50,600 nucleotides of DNA from a bacterium. GTDB taxonomy: Bacteria; SZUA-79; Acidulodesulfobacterales; Acidulodesulfobacteraceae. The notes under the pieces were generated by a model. It saw only the letters and a program-made list of their open reading frames with translations, had not been told where the DNA came from and made no database searches. Location: the NCBI GenBank assembly GCA_021825865.1, contig JAKAFU010000012.1, positions 1-50,600 of the forward strand, written 5' to 3'. Positions 34,208 to 43,898 of the stretch are shown here, in pieces (within the stretch, counting starts at the first letter, position 1; each line of letters starts with the position of its first letter). The translations under genes and the position numbers were made by a program.

Positions 34208-34353
34208 CTTACTTAATATAAATATTATATATAATATATATAATATAAACAGTTCTCACAACCTATTAATGTAAATATAAATTAAGTATTAATAAACATT
34301 ATATAAATATAATATTATATAAAATTAAATAAATTAATAAAAAATGAGAGGAT

Positions 34354-35799
34354 ATGCAAAAGATGTTTCAATCGACAAAAATAAATAATGGCTTAGATGC
34401 AGATGCAGCAAAGATAAAATATACAATCGGTTTTAATTATCTTAAATTTAAATCCTCCAGTCTTATATTTTTTTATCTATTTATTTTTATAGTTGCAATG
34501 TTCTGCGGCATTTTATTTAAGCCGCATAATGCCAGTGCAAAAGTTTATATTAACATATATCAGGCAAGTATAAAAAAAATTAGAATTGCGGTGCCTGATT
34601 TCAAAAATTTAACAAAATACAAACAGCATTCTTCCTTGGCATCCAAATTAGCTCATGTAGTACGCCACGATCTTTCTGTTATCGGTTATTTTCATATAGT
34701 AAATCCGCTGTCTTATCTTGAAAATCCGCAAGATGCCCATCTCATCGCATCTAAAATAAAATATTCCGACTGGACGGTATTAAATACTGAATATTTAATC
34801 AACGGTTCCTATAAAGTTAAAGGCGGCCATATCACTCTTAAAGCTAATCTTATAAGTATATATTCGCAAAAACTTTTGTTTAGCGAGGTTCTGGAAGGCA
34901 GTCTCAGCAAAGACAGGTATCTTGCCAATAAGTTTGCCGATGCCGTTTTAAAATTTTTAACAGGCAAAAAAGGACCGTTTACTACAAAAGTTTTTTTTGT
35001 GGGTGAAAAGAACAACGTGAAAAATATATTTGAAATGGACTTCGGAGGACACAGGGTTAAAAGGATAACCGATAACAACTCTATCAATATATTTCCGTAT
35101 CCTTCCCCGGACGGAAAAAAAATAGCCTACATTTCGTTTAAAGACGGAGACCCCGCCGTATTTATAAAAAATTTGATTACAGGCAGGACAACAAAATTAG
35201 ATTTGCCCGGACCGGCTGATTTTGTGAGCTGGTCGCCTAACGGAAAAAAGCTGGCTTTAGCATTGACCCCCGGTCATTATAATACTCAGATATATACGAT
35301 TAATGCCGACGGTAAAGGTTTAAAAAGACTCACAGATACATTTGGAATAAACACGTCGCCGTCATTTTCTCCAAACGGCAACAGAATTGTTTTTGTTTCA
35401 AACCGCGGCGGCGGACCTCAGATATATGTCATGAATTCAAACGGTTCCGATGTTCATATGATTTCTTTTAACGGCAGCTATTACAATACCAGCCCTGCGT
35501 GGTCGCCAAACGGAAAAAAAATAGTTTTTACATCGTTCATCAACGGAGCTCTTCAGGTATGCATTATTAATCCTGACGGGAGCAATGAAAGACAATTGAC
35601 GGATACTCCTTACGGATGTCATCACCCTTCGTGGACAAGGGATTCGAGAATAATATCTTTTGATACCGAATTTGGAGGCAGAGAAGAAATATATTTAATG
35701 GACACCACTGCAAGCGGAATTATGCTTCTGATGCCGCATATTTTTCCGGAGATGCAAAATTATTATAATCCGGCTTGGACGCTTAAATCGACTTATTAA
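34354..35799 (+). CDS. tolB: TolB, periplasmic beta-propeller of the Tol system
   Basis: The 481-residue protein has an unusually long N-terminus (about 33 residues) before the hydrophobic signal segment (about 34-55), the TolB N-domain (IRIAVPDFKN, LNTEYLINGSYK), and five beta-propeller repeats of the type SPDGKKIAYIS / WSPNGKKLALAL / FSPNGNRIVFVSNRGGGPQIYVMN. TolB binds Pal and outer-membrane partners. An ATG at 34363, better spaced from GAGAGGA, could be the true start. It lies 146 bp after the TolA-like gene. Confidence 0.94.
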   Translation: MQKMFQSTKINNGLDADAAKIKYTIGFNYLKFKSSSLIFFYLFIFIVAMFCGILFKPHNASAKVYINIYQASIKKIRIAVPDFKNLTKYKQHSSLASKLAHVVRHDLSVIGYFHIVNPLSYLENPQDAHLIASKIKYSDWTVLNTEYLINGSYKVKGGHITLKANLISIYSQKLLFSEVLEGSLSKDRYLANKFADAVLKFLTGKKGPFTTKVFFVGEKNNVKNIFEMDFGGHRVKRITDNNSINIFPYPSPDGKKIAYISFKDGDPAVFIKNLITGRTTKLDLPGPADFVSWSPNGKKLALALTPGHYNTQIYTINADGKGLKRLTDTFGINTSPSFSPNGNRIVFVSNRGGGPQIYVMNSNGSDVHMISFNGSYYNTSPAWSPNGKKIVFTSFINGALQVCIINPDGSNERQLTDTPYGCHHPSWTRDSRIISFDTEFGGREEIYLMDTTASGIMLLMPHIFPEMQNYYNPAWTLKSTY

Positions 35800-36076
35800 A
35801 ATTTTAAAATTTTTTTTAAAATTTAGAGTTATTAACAACTTAAAATATATTTGCAGTAAAAACGCACAGAAAGATTAGCAGAGAGATTAACATAAAGATT
35901 AACCGTAGCCATTTTATAATTTTATTGATAAAAGTAGATATATGAAATATATGCCAAATTTTTCTCATTTATAGTTGATAAATTTTCTTAATACATATAA
36001 AATAAAGATAAAAATTCTATTTCTGTAAAATTTATTTACAAAGACAAATTAAAAATAAAATTAGAGGATTGATATT

Positions 36077-36979
36077 ATGCCGATAACAATAAAAGAAAAA
36101 GATGCCGTAAATAAAAAACATATTTTCCATTATTTTAAAATTGTTTCTTTATTATCTTTGTGTATTTTTACGTTTTCTTTTTTATTGTCGGGATGCGCTC
36201 AAATGGAACCGGACACGATACATCATCTTAAAATTCAGGTGCGCAATTTAAACAAAAAGGTTATTAATCTATCGCAAAATTCAACAGATTCAGAGCAGGC
36301 TCTTCATCAAACTCAGGTAAATGTTGCTAATCAGGGCGCAAAAATTGCAAGTATAAAATCAAATCTCAGTTCATTATACGGGAAATATGAAATTATTTCG
36401 CATGATATGAAATTGCTTCAAACGGAATTTAGAAATTATAGAATATTGGTAAATAAAGAATTAATAAAGCTGCTAAAAAAAGAAAAGTTTAAATCTTCCG
36501 CCATATCAAAACAAAAAATAACATCTAAAATTACTCCGAAAATTGCAATCGTTAAAGTTAAACCTGCACATAAAATTTCGGTAAAACAGCTTGCGCTCAG
36601 AAAAGAACTGAAAGAATACGGCAGTGCTAAATCGTATTATAAGAAAGGTTCGTATAAGAAAGCATTAGCTTTATTTAAGAAATATCTTAATAAATATCCT
36701 CAATCTCAAAAGTCGGGTGATGCAAATTATTATAAATCCGTTTCTAATTTCAAATTGAAAAATTACCCTGTGTCTATTCTTGAATTTCATAAATTTACAA
36801 GACTTTATCCAAAAAACAAACATGTAGCTATGGCAATATATCTGCAGGGCATAGGCTTCTCCAAATTGTCCGACCCTTCAGATGCTATTATTTTGTTTAA
36901 ACAGGTTATAGCTGAGTACGGTTCCAGTAAGGCGGCAGCGTTAGCTAAATCGGCATTAGAAAAATTAGCGAAACAGTAA
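36077..36979 (+). CDS. cpoB: CpoB/YbgF-type cell-division coordinator, as a lipoprotein
   Basis: The 300-residue protein has a lipoprotein signal (hydrophobic about 22-37, lipobox LLSGC with Cys40), a heptad-like coiled coil (about 46-115), a basic linker, and C-terminal TPR repeats (YYKKGSYKKALALFKKYLNKYPQS; FKLKNYPVSILEFHKFTRLYPKNKH; DAIILFKQVIAEYGSS). This is the CpoB layout, which couples Tol constriction to peptidoglycan synthesis. E. coli CpoB is soluble; here it carries a lipid anchor. A GAGG site supports the start. No pal gene lies between tolB and this gene, unlike the usual order. Confidence 0.88.
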   Translation: MPITIKEKDAVNKKHIFHYFKIVSLLSLCIFTFSFLLSGCAQMEPDTIHHLKIQVRNLNKKVINLSQNSTDSEQALHQTQVNVANQGAKIASIKSNLSSLYGKYEIISHDMKLLQTEFRNYRILVNKELIKLLKKEKFKSSAISKQKITSKITPKIAIVKVKPAHKISVKQLALRKELKEYGSAKSYYKKGSYKKALALFKKYLNKYPQSQKSGDANYYKSVSNFKLKNYPVSILEFHKFTRLYPKNKHVAMAIYLQGIGFSKLSDPSDAIILFKQVIAEYGSSKAAALAKSALEKLAKQ

Positions 36980-37151
36980 AAATATAAATCTTAAACAACA
37001 AAATATATGCTTTAATTTTATACACGGGTATAAAAAATAATCAGCCATATACTTATATAATATGTACAGCTGATATACCATAATATAAAAATAATATAAT
37101 ATAATTATAATATAGATACAAACTATATGTGAGGGTATAAAAAAGAAAATA

Positions 37152-38201
37152 ATGCCGCAATACGAACATGTGAATAGTCAACCTATTTTTAATCTTGCTA
37201 TAGAATCAAGCTGCGATGATTTTTCCTGCTCAATTCTTAAAAAAGATAATTTAAAAATCAGCATAATTTCAAATGTGGTATATTCTCAAGATTTCATACA
37301 CGGGATCTATGGGGGAGTCGTTCCCGAATTAGCCTCCAGAAATCATATAAAAAGCGCTATTCCGGCTGTAGAAGCGGCATTGTTAAAAGCAGATATGAAA
37401 TTAAAAGATATAAATCTGCTATCCGTTACTTCAGGTCCGGGTCTTGCAGGTTCTCTGCTTGTCGGTCTTATGACAGCCAAAACAATAAGCTATGCGCTTA
37501 AAATTCCCATAGCCGCAGTAAATCATATTGAGGGTCATATATTTAGCCCGTTTCTAAAAATTGATGAATTTTTTCCTTTTATCGCTCTTGTTATATCAGG
37601 AGGACATTCGCATATTTATATCGTAAAATCTCATGAAGATATAAGATTAGTCGGTAAAACGAGGGATGACGCATGCGGGGAAGCATTTGACAAAATCTCC
37701 AATTTTTTGAATTATGGATACCCGGGCGGTAAAATTGTTGACACATTAGCTGAAAAAGGAAATATTAACGCTTTTAATTTTTCGATGCCAATGGAACATT
37801 CCGACAGTTTTGATTTAAGTTTTAGCGGATTAAAAACGCAGGTCATATCGGAAATCAATAAATTGGGCGGACCAAAGGAATTGCAGGAGAATACAGTTTT
37901 TGATATATTTGCATGCCTAAGAGAAACTATAGCAAAAATTTTATATAAAAAAGTTTTGGCTGTGTGCGATTATACAGGCATAAAAAATGTTTCTATTTCC
38001 GGCGGCGTATCGGCAAATTCTAGAATAAGAAGCATCTTTCTTGGAAGTTCTAAGTTAAATGCTTTTTTTCCCGAACCTGCATACAGTACTGATAATGCTG
38101 CTATGATAGGATATACCGGATTTTTTAAAAAAAATATTGACCCAACCAGGAATAAAAAAATATTTTATAGCTTAAACGCGCAGCCTGCTTGGGAATTATA
38201 G
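37152..38201 (+). CDS. tsaD: TsaD, tRNA threonylcarbamoyladenosine synthase subunit
   Basis: The 349-residue protein transfers threonylcarbamoyl to A37 of ANN-decoding tRNAs. Signatures: NLAIESSCDDFSCSI near the start, GIYGGVVPELASRNH, TSGPGLAGSLLVGL, and the metal motif HIEGH (about 118-122). Also present are LVISGGHSH, GEAFDKISNFLNYGYPGG, and near the end ISGGVSANSRIR and YSTDNAAMIGY. Length is normal (about 340). Likely one unit with rsmA downstream. Confidence 0.97.
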   Translation: MPQYEHVNSQPIFNLAIESSCDDFSCSILKKDNLKISIISNVVYSQDFIHGIYGGVVPELASRNHIKSAIPAVEAALLKADMKLKDINLLSVTSGPGLAGSLLVGLMTAKTISYALKIPIAAVNHIEGHIFSPFLKIDEFFPFIALVISGGHSHIYIVKSHEDIRLVGKTRDDACGEAFDKISNFLNYGYPGGKIVDTLAEKGNINAFNFSMPMEHSDSFDLSFSGLKTQVISEINKLGGPKELQENTVFDIFACLRETIAKILYKKVLAVCDYTGIKNVSISGGVSANSRIRSIFLGSSKLNAFFPEPAYSTDNAAMIGYTGFFKKNIDPTRNKKIFYSLNAQPAWEL

Positions 38202-38373
38202 AATTTTATTGATTAAGCTGTATTTACATAGTTTAATATGTTTGCATGTTTGCATGTTTGCGGTTGCAAAGGCTTCATGTTTCAGCCCTAAAACATTTTA
38301 ATGCGCTTGTATGCTAATATCTATTTTCTAATAATATCTTTTAGTTATGCATTAATATCTATCTATACATAAT

Positions 38374-39267
38374 ATGTCTGTCAAAACAAAAGTAAAATTT
38401 GGTCAAAATTTTTTGATAAATAAAGAAATTGCGGAAAAGATAGTAGAGTCCTGCAATTTTACGGAAGACGACAATGTTGTTGAAATAGGACCGGGAGAGG
38501 GCGTTTTAACCGATTTGATAGCAGGTAAGGTTAAAACCCTGACCATTATTGAAATAGACCCCTTTTACCTATCTTATGTCGAGGGGAAATTATATTCGAA
38601 TAACCAAAATTCTAATAGACAAACTGAAGATAGACAAAAAAACAAATGTGATTTAAAATTTTTTAATATCGATGCATTAAAATTTGATTTTATTGAATAT
38701 TCTAAAAGTATGAATTCAAAATTAAGATTAATTTCAAATCTTCCTTATGAAATATCAAGCCCTATAATGGAAAAATTCAACAAAGAAAAAAATGCTTTCA
38801 AAGATTTTACATTAATGTTTCAAAAAGAATTTGCCGGAAGACTTATTGCTAAAAACGATGAATCCGCCAGAAGCGCTTTTAGCGTAATAGTGGAAGCAAA
38901 TTTTGAAACTGAATTATTATTTGATGTTTTTAAAGAAAATTTTCATCCAATGCCGAAAATTGATTCATCCGTGATGAAAATGTTCCCGCTTGATTTAAAT
39001 AAATTTGAGGATTTAAAATATTCGGAAGATATAAAATGGGCTGCGTCTTCCCCATACTTCAGCTATTTAGTTCATCAGCTGTTCAAATTAAGAAGAAAGA
39101 AATTGAGGAATTCGATATATGCTTCTTTTCAGGGCATACCGCCGGATGTGAAGGCAAAAATGTATGAAGATTCAAATATAGATTTGGATAAAAGACCGCA
39201 ATCTTTAACGTTGGAAGAATTTATTAAAATAGCTATAAAATATAGAGACTACCTCGGATTAGAATAA
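38374..39267 (+). CDS. rsmA: RsmA (KsgA), 16S rRNA dimethyladenosine transferase
   Basis: The 297-residue enzyme dimethylates two adjacent adenosines in the 3' hairpin of 16S rRNA. Motifs: KFGQNFLINKEIAEKIV, VVEIGPGEGVLTDLI (SAM site), NLPYEISSPI (catalytic) and the C-terminal RRKKLRNSI. An Asn/Gln-rich insert (about 72-90) interrupts the methyltransferase fold. Housekeeping, single copy as far as seen. Confidence 0.97.
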   Translation: MSVKTKVKFGQNFLINKEIAEKIVESCNFTEDDNVVEIGPGEGVLTDLIAGKVKTLTIIEIDPFYLSYVEGKLYSNNQNSNRQTEDRQKNKCDLKFFNIDALKFDFIEYSKSMNSKLRLISNLPYEISSPIMEKFNKEKNAFKDFTLMFQKEFAGRLIAKNDESARSAFSVIVEANFETELLFDVFKENFHPMPKIDSSVMKMFPLDLNKFEDLKYSEDIKWAASSPYFSYLVHQLFKLRRKKLRNSIYASFQGIPPDVKAKMYEDSNIDLDKRPQSLTLEEFIKIAIKYRDYLGLE

Positions 39268-39409
39268 CGTACGGCAGAACATATAACGTATATATCGTAT
39301 ATATATTTTTCGGAACGGTTATGAAGAAAGAGGAGTCTGTATAGTAATACTATAACAACATAATATGCTAAGTATAAGTATAGGCTTTTAATATTAGAGC
39401 CGGTGAATA

Positions 39410-41023
39410 ATGATAAAAATAAATTCCAAATTTATTTTAATTAATTCTGAAGTATTTCCGTTATTGAAAAATGCCGAACTGCTTATAGACGAAAATACCG
39501 GAAAAATTAAATCGGTGTCGGAAGTGACATGTAAGAAAAAAAATACGGTTAATTCAGAAAAAGATAAAAATTATTCAACGCTGATTATTCCCGGATTATT
39601 AAACGCTCACATTCACACTGAACTTACTATAGAGGCGAACGGCAGCACCCCGCATATATTTTCGGAATGGGTTATTTCACTGATTAAAAAGCGTACGAAT
39701 CTTTCTGCTCAAGAAACGGCAGCCATACGCAAAAAAGCGTATGAAATTTCGATAAAGTCAGGAGTAACTGCAATAGGCGATATTGTACCGCTTGAGCAGT
39801 TTGAAGAATATATTGCTGATTGCGCTATAAACTATAAAGCGGAAAATTATACCGCAGGCAAAGATTTTAAATTGCAAAATTTAAATTCAAAAGATGAAGC
39901 CGGCAAATACGGTATTGCTCATAGCAGTAGCAATAATAATAACACTGGGTACGATAGATACGTTCAATATAGTAAATTTGATAAATACGATGATTATGAC
40001 AACTATGATATAAATAATGATATTACCGTAAAAGAATTTAATATTGAGCATCCAAGAATAAAGTCTTATATTGAAATAATCGGATTAGCTCCTTCGCTGG
40101 CAGATATAAAAATAAAAGAATTAGAAAAAACGCTGAATTATTATTATAAATATTGCAATAATAATGAAAAAAGTAAGCAGCGCGGGTTTTATACGTCTGA
40201 GGTTTACGATAAGGATAATGATTTTCAGCGCAGCGAATATACAGCCGAAGGCACTTTTCTGCCCGGTCTTTCGCCGCATTCCGTCTATTCCGTCTCTAAA
40301 GAGCTTTTTAAAAAATTATCGGAAAAAAATAAAAAATGGAAATTAGACATGGCAATTCATACATCTGAACATAAATCCGAGATTGCGTTTTTGAAAGAAG
40401 GCAGGGGAGATATAGCCGAAAATTTATTAAATGCCCTGCAGTTAGGAGCATTCGGCAATCCTTCTAAAATGTACGGAACGGCGAATTATTCAACGCCGGT
40501 AGATTACTTAAATTCGATGGGAATGCTATCTTCAAAAACTGCCTTGATTCATGCCAACGAAATAACCGAGCATGATATTCAACTAATAAAAAATTCAAGA
40601 GCATCGATAGTTCATTGTCCGAGAAGCAATGATTTTTTTAATTCATCAAGACTGCCGCTGAGAAAAATATTAGATAACAATATAAATGTCGGATTAGGAA
40701 CGGACAGCTTATACTCCAATAGTTCCATAAGTATTTTGGATGAGCTGAAATATGCAAGAAAAATACATAATGAAGAAAATAATTATTGCGTTTTATCAAA
40801 AAAGTTATTCAAAATGGCTACGGTTAATAACGCAGCAATACTGAATATTCCGCATCTAACCGGAACGTTGGAAACCGGTTCCTATGCCGATTTTATAATA
40901 TTTAAAATTCCGGAAGATTTGAAATTAACCGAGGATAATGTTTTTGATAAAATTATAGATTTTGAAGAAAAAGATATATTAAAAGTTTTTATAGGCGGCA
41001 AAGAAGTATATAGAAATGTATGA
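39410..41023 (+). CDS. Amidohydrolase, probably aminofutalosine deaminase-like (MqnX)
   Basis: The 537-residue zinc hydrolase has IIPGLLNAHIHTELT (metal HxH, about 63-73), SPHSVYSVSKEL, HTSEHKSEIAFL, ALIHANEIT, IVHCPRSNDFF and GLGTDSLYSNSSISILDEL. This set, with HTELT and FSEWV after the metal site, is closest to aminofutalosine deaminases of the futalosine menaquinone pathway; methylthioadenosine deaminase is the alternative. No other mqn genes are in the window. A Tyr/Asp/Asn-rich insert (about 165-207) and a second insert (about 244-275) make it longer than the usual 400-440. The gene end lies in a 23-bp tandem repeat. Confidence 0.75.
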   Translation: MIKINSKFILINSEVFPLLKNAELLIDENTGKIKSVSEVTCKKKNTVNSEKDKNYSTLIIPGLLNAHIHTELTIEANGSTPHIFSEWVISLIKKRTNLSAQETAAIRKKAYEISIKSGVTAIGDIVPLEQFEEYIADCAINYKAENYTAGKDFKLQNLNSKDEAGKYGIAHSSSNNNNTGYDRYVQYSKFDKYDDYDNYDINNDITVKEFNIEHPRIKSYIEIIGLAPSLADIKIKELEKTLNYYYKYCNNNEKSKQRGFYTSEVYDKDNDFQRSEYTAEGTFLPGLSPHSVYSVSKELFKKLSEKNKKWKLDMAIHTSEHKSEIAFLKEGRGDIAENLLNALQLGAFGNPSKMYGTANYSTPVDYLNSMGMLSSKTALIHANEITEHDIQLIKNSRASIVHCPRSNDFFNSSRLPLRKILDNNINVGLGTDSLYSNSSISILDELKYARKIHNEENNYCVLSKKLFKMATVNNAAILNIPHLTGTLETGSYADFIIFKIPEDLKLTEDNVFDKIIDFEEKDILKVFIGGKEVYRNV

Positions 41024-41055
41024 GTATATAATGTATGAGTGTATGAGTATATAAT
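41018..41055. repeat. 23-bp tandem repeat over the amidohydrolase stop codon
   Basis: GTATGAGTATATAATGTATG plus AGT (41018-41040) is followed by a partial second copy (41041-41055). It overlaps the TGA at 41021-41023, so a change in copy number would not alter the protein. Confidence 0.7.
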
Positions 41056-41130
41056 ATATAATAGATATTGCCAATGAAAGATTAAAAATTAAAAATGAAA
41101 ATAAATAAAAAAATTAAACATAATAATATA

Positions 41131-41194
41131 CATAAAACATAATATATATAAAAATTAATATGCATAGAACATAATATACATAAATATTAATATA
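41131..41194. repeat. 32-bp imperfect tandem duplication
   Basis: CATAAAACATAATATATATA... (41131-41162) and CATAGAACATAATATACATA... (41163-41194) are adjacent 32-bp copies with about four differences, upstream of panC. Confidence 0.65.
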
Positions 41195-41228
41195 TATAAA
41201 AAATGAGAGTTGTTAAAAGATAAACATA

Positions 41229-42059
41229 ATGGAAATAATAACCTGTATAAAAGACGCTAAAGACCTAAGTAAAAAATTTAAAACCGGCGGTCAGAAAATA
41301 TCATTAGTCCCGACAATGGGGAAACTGCACGAAGGACATCTGAATATCGTTAGAAACGCATTAAAACACGGAAAAGTTTTTGTTTCAATTTATATCAACC
41401 CTATGCAATTCGGACCGTCGGAAGATTTTAACAATTATCCGCGCGACATAGAAGGAGATATAGAAAAATTACGTCGGCTTAATGTGGATTGTGTTTATAT
41501 GCCTGATGACACGATAACTAAAAACAATAAAACTTTTATAATAGATGATTTCCTTTCCGATAAATTGTGCGGCCTATATAGACCGGGTCATTTTCAGGGT
41601 GTTTTAACGATTGTTATGAAACTTCTGTCAATAGTTCAGCCTGATTTTGCTTTTTTTGGTTTAAAAGATTATCAGCAGTATATACTTATTAAAAAAATGG
41701 CTGAAGATTTCTTTATGGACGTGAAAATTATGCCTGTTCCCACCATGAGAGAGGAGTGCGGTCTGGCTATGAGCTCAAGAAATTTCTATTTTAACAGCGC
41801 GGACAAAGAAAGTGCATGCAATTTCTACAAGATATTAAACAATATAAGACTGCTTTTCAAAAAAGGCGAAACATCTGTCGAAAATTTAAAACACCTGACT
41901 ATAAAAGAATTAATAGATAAAAATTTTACCGTAGAATATGTAGAAATTATGGATAAAGAATTAATCGGCAGAAAAACAACGGCAGAAACTGGCGATATCA
42001 TTTTATCGGCAGTGAAATTTTCAGGCGTGAGGCTGATAGATAATATTTTTCTGGAATAA
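41229..42059 (+). CDS. panC: Pantothenate synthetase
   Basis: The 276-residue PanC joins pantoate and beta-alanine with ATP to make pantothenate (coenzyme A pathway). Signatures: LVPTMGKLHEGHLNIVRNA (HxGH, about 27-45), VSIYINPMQFGPSEDFNNYPR, GLYRPGHFQGVLTIV, FFGLKDYQQY and MSSRN. Length is normal. It ends 9 bp from the convergent glpK gene. No panB or panD nearby. Confidence 0.97.
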   Translation: MEIITCIKDAKDLSKKFKTGGQKISLVPTMGKLHEGHLNIVRNALKHGKVFVSIYINPMQFGPSEDFNNYPRDIEGDIEKLRRLNVDCVYMPDDTITKNNKTFIIDDFLSDKLCGLYRPGHFQGVLTIVMKLLSIVQPDFAFFGLKDYQQYILIKKMAEDFFMDVKIMPVPTMREECGLAMSSRNFYFNSADKESACNFYKILNNIRLLFKKGETSVENLKHLTIKELIDKNFTVEYVEIMDKELIGRKTTAETGDIILSAVKFSGVRLIDNIFLE

Positions 42060-42068
42060 AACAGCAGT

Positions 42069-43550
42069 TCACTCCGCCATATTTAAAGCTGCGGAAATTG
42101 CCTGTTTCCATTTATCGTATAATATATTTCTTGTATTTTCGTCCATCTGCGGTTTGAATATCTTTTTTATTCTATAAATTTTTGAATATTCTTCTATTGA
42201 CCATAATCCTGAATATATGCCGGAAAAACCTGCTATACCGAATGCAGTCATTTCAGAAATTGCAGTGCGTTCGACCGGAATTCCCAGAATATCGGATTGA
42301 AACTGCATCAGAAAATCATTTTCGCTTGCTTTCCCGTCAACTCTCAATTTGTAGGGCATGTTAAATAGTTCGTTGATAACGTCTTTTGTAGAATAAGCCA
42401 GAGATTCCAGCGCTGCCCTGACGATATTTTCCTTAGTGGTTTTTCCGGTTATGCCCGTTATAATGCCTCTTGCTTTGCTGTTCCAATATGGAGCGCCAAG
42501 CCCTGAAAGAGCCGGTATAAAATAAACCCCGTCGTTATCAGATAATTTTTTAGCGATATTTGACGTTATGGAGTATGATTTTATGATTTTCAGACCGTTT
42601 TTAAGCCAGCCGATTAATGCTCCGCCTGTAAATATGCTTCCTTCAAGAGCGTAATAAGTTTCATTTTCAATAGTCCATGCGATTGTAGAGAGTAATTTAT
42701 CCGATTTAAAAGGATGTTTCCCCGATTGAGCCATGACAAACAAACCTGTACCGTAGGTGTTTTTTACAATTCCGCCGTCAAAAGATGCGTGCGCAAAGAG
42801 CGAAGCTTGCTGGTCTCCCAGAACTCCGATTATCGGTATTTTCTTATTATGATTACCTTTTAAATATATTTGATTAAGAAATCCGAAATGTGAATTGCTG
42901 CTTTTAACTTCAGGCAGTATATTCGCCGGTATTTTAAAGATATCGATTAATTCGTCATCGTATTGCAGCGTGTTTATATTATACAGCAGTGTTCTTGAGG
43001 CATTTGACGTGTCCGTGAAATGATTTTTCCTTTCTGTTAAATTCCATAAAAGCCATGAGTCAACCGTTCCGAATAAAATATCGCCTTTTAAAATGGATTC
43101 CTTAACGCCTGATATATTATCTATAATCCATTTTATTTTTGTAGCGGAAAAATAAGGGTCTAAAAATAAACCGGTTTTTTCTTTAATAATCTCCGCATAA
43201 TTTTTGAAATCTGCGCAAATCTGTTCTGTTCTGCGGCATTGCCAGACAATGGCGTTGTAAGCCGGTTTTCCGGTTTTTTTGTTCCACAGGATTGAAGTTT
43301 CTCTTTGATTTGTTATGCCGAGTGATAAAATGTTATAATTGTTATTTTTACAGAAATATACCGCTTCCTGCAGCGATTTTAAGGCAGAATGTAAAATATC
43401 GAAAGGATTCTGTTCAACCCATGCCGGAGCAGGAAAAATCTGAGGAAATTCATAGTAAAAATTAGCAATAATTTTGCCTCTGCCGTCAAAAATTATACTT
43501 CTGTTTCCGGTAGTTCCGGAATCAAGAGCAATCACGCATTGCCGTGTCAT
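42069..43550 (-). CDS. glpK: Glycerol kinase
   Basis: The 493-residue FGGY-family kinase phosphorylates glycerol to glycerol 3-phosphate. Signatures: VIALDSGTTGNRSIIFD (ATP site), GITNQRETSILWNKKTGKP, IVWQCRRT, TDTSNASRTLLYNI, GVLGDQQASLFAH and ALEGSIFTGGALIGWL. Length equals the family norm (about 500). There is no glpF or glpD beside it. Glycerol and trehalose genes occur in the window but not together. Confidence 0.96.
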   Translation of the reverse strand: MTRQCVIALDSGTTGNRSIIFDGRGKIIANFYYEFPQIFPAPAWVEQNPFDILHSALKSLQEAVYFCKNNNYNILSLGITNQRETSILWNKKTGKPAYNAIVWQCRRTEQICADFKNYAEIIKEKTGLFLDPYFSATKIKWIIDNISGVKESILKGDILFGTVDSWLLWNLTERKNHFTDTSNASRTLLYNINTLQYDDELIDIFKIPANILPEVKSSNSHFGFLNQIYLKGNHNKKIPIIGVLGDQQASLFAHASFDGGIVKNTYGTGLFVMAQSGKHPFKSDKLLSTIAWTIENETYYALEGSIFTGGALIGWLKNGLKIIKSYSITSNIAKKLSDNDGVYFIPALSGLGAPYWNSKARGIITGITGKTTKENIVRAALESLAYSTKDVINELFNMPYKLRVDGKASENDFLMQFQSDILGIPVERTAISEMTAFGIAGFSGIYSGLWSIEEYSKIYRIKKIFKPQMDENTRNILYDKWKQAISAALNMAE

Positions 43551-43898
43551 AGTAAAGCGCCGTATTAAAAGTAATTATAGTTATATATGTTCATAAACTA
43601 TATATCCGATTATATGTTTTATATATAATTATGTTTATATTACGGCAATATTGTATCAAAATTTTTTTAAAAGAAGAATATAAATTTTACTCCGAATTAT
43701 GACGTAATGATTTCTTTCTTGTAGAAAAGGATAATATATTATATGAATCTCAAACGTTTGTAATGCACTTTAGCAAATAGAAATAAATATTGAACAGTTA
43801 TTTCTATTTGAGTATTTTATTATTGCATGCTACAATACTTCACACATCATGGTTATTAAAGTTATTTAAGCCATATCAGATAAATAATCGACTTAAAA
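43551..43898. other. Intergenic region with inverted repeats
   Basis: This 348-bp divergent region holds no gene. CAAACGTTTG (43751-43760) is a perfect 10-bp palindrome. CAAATAGAAATAA (43774-43786) and TTATTTCTATTTG (43798-43810) form a perfect 13-bp hairpin with an 11-nt loop. Role unknown. Confidence 0.6.

Noticed and set aside
41018-41194. CRISPR array
   Set aside because: The repeats are only two-copy AT-rich tandem duplications without spacers, and no cas genes are present.
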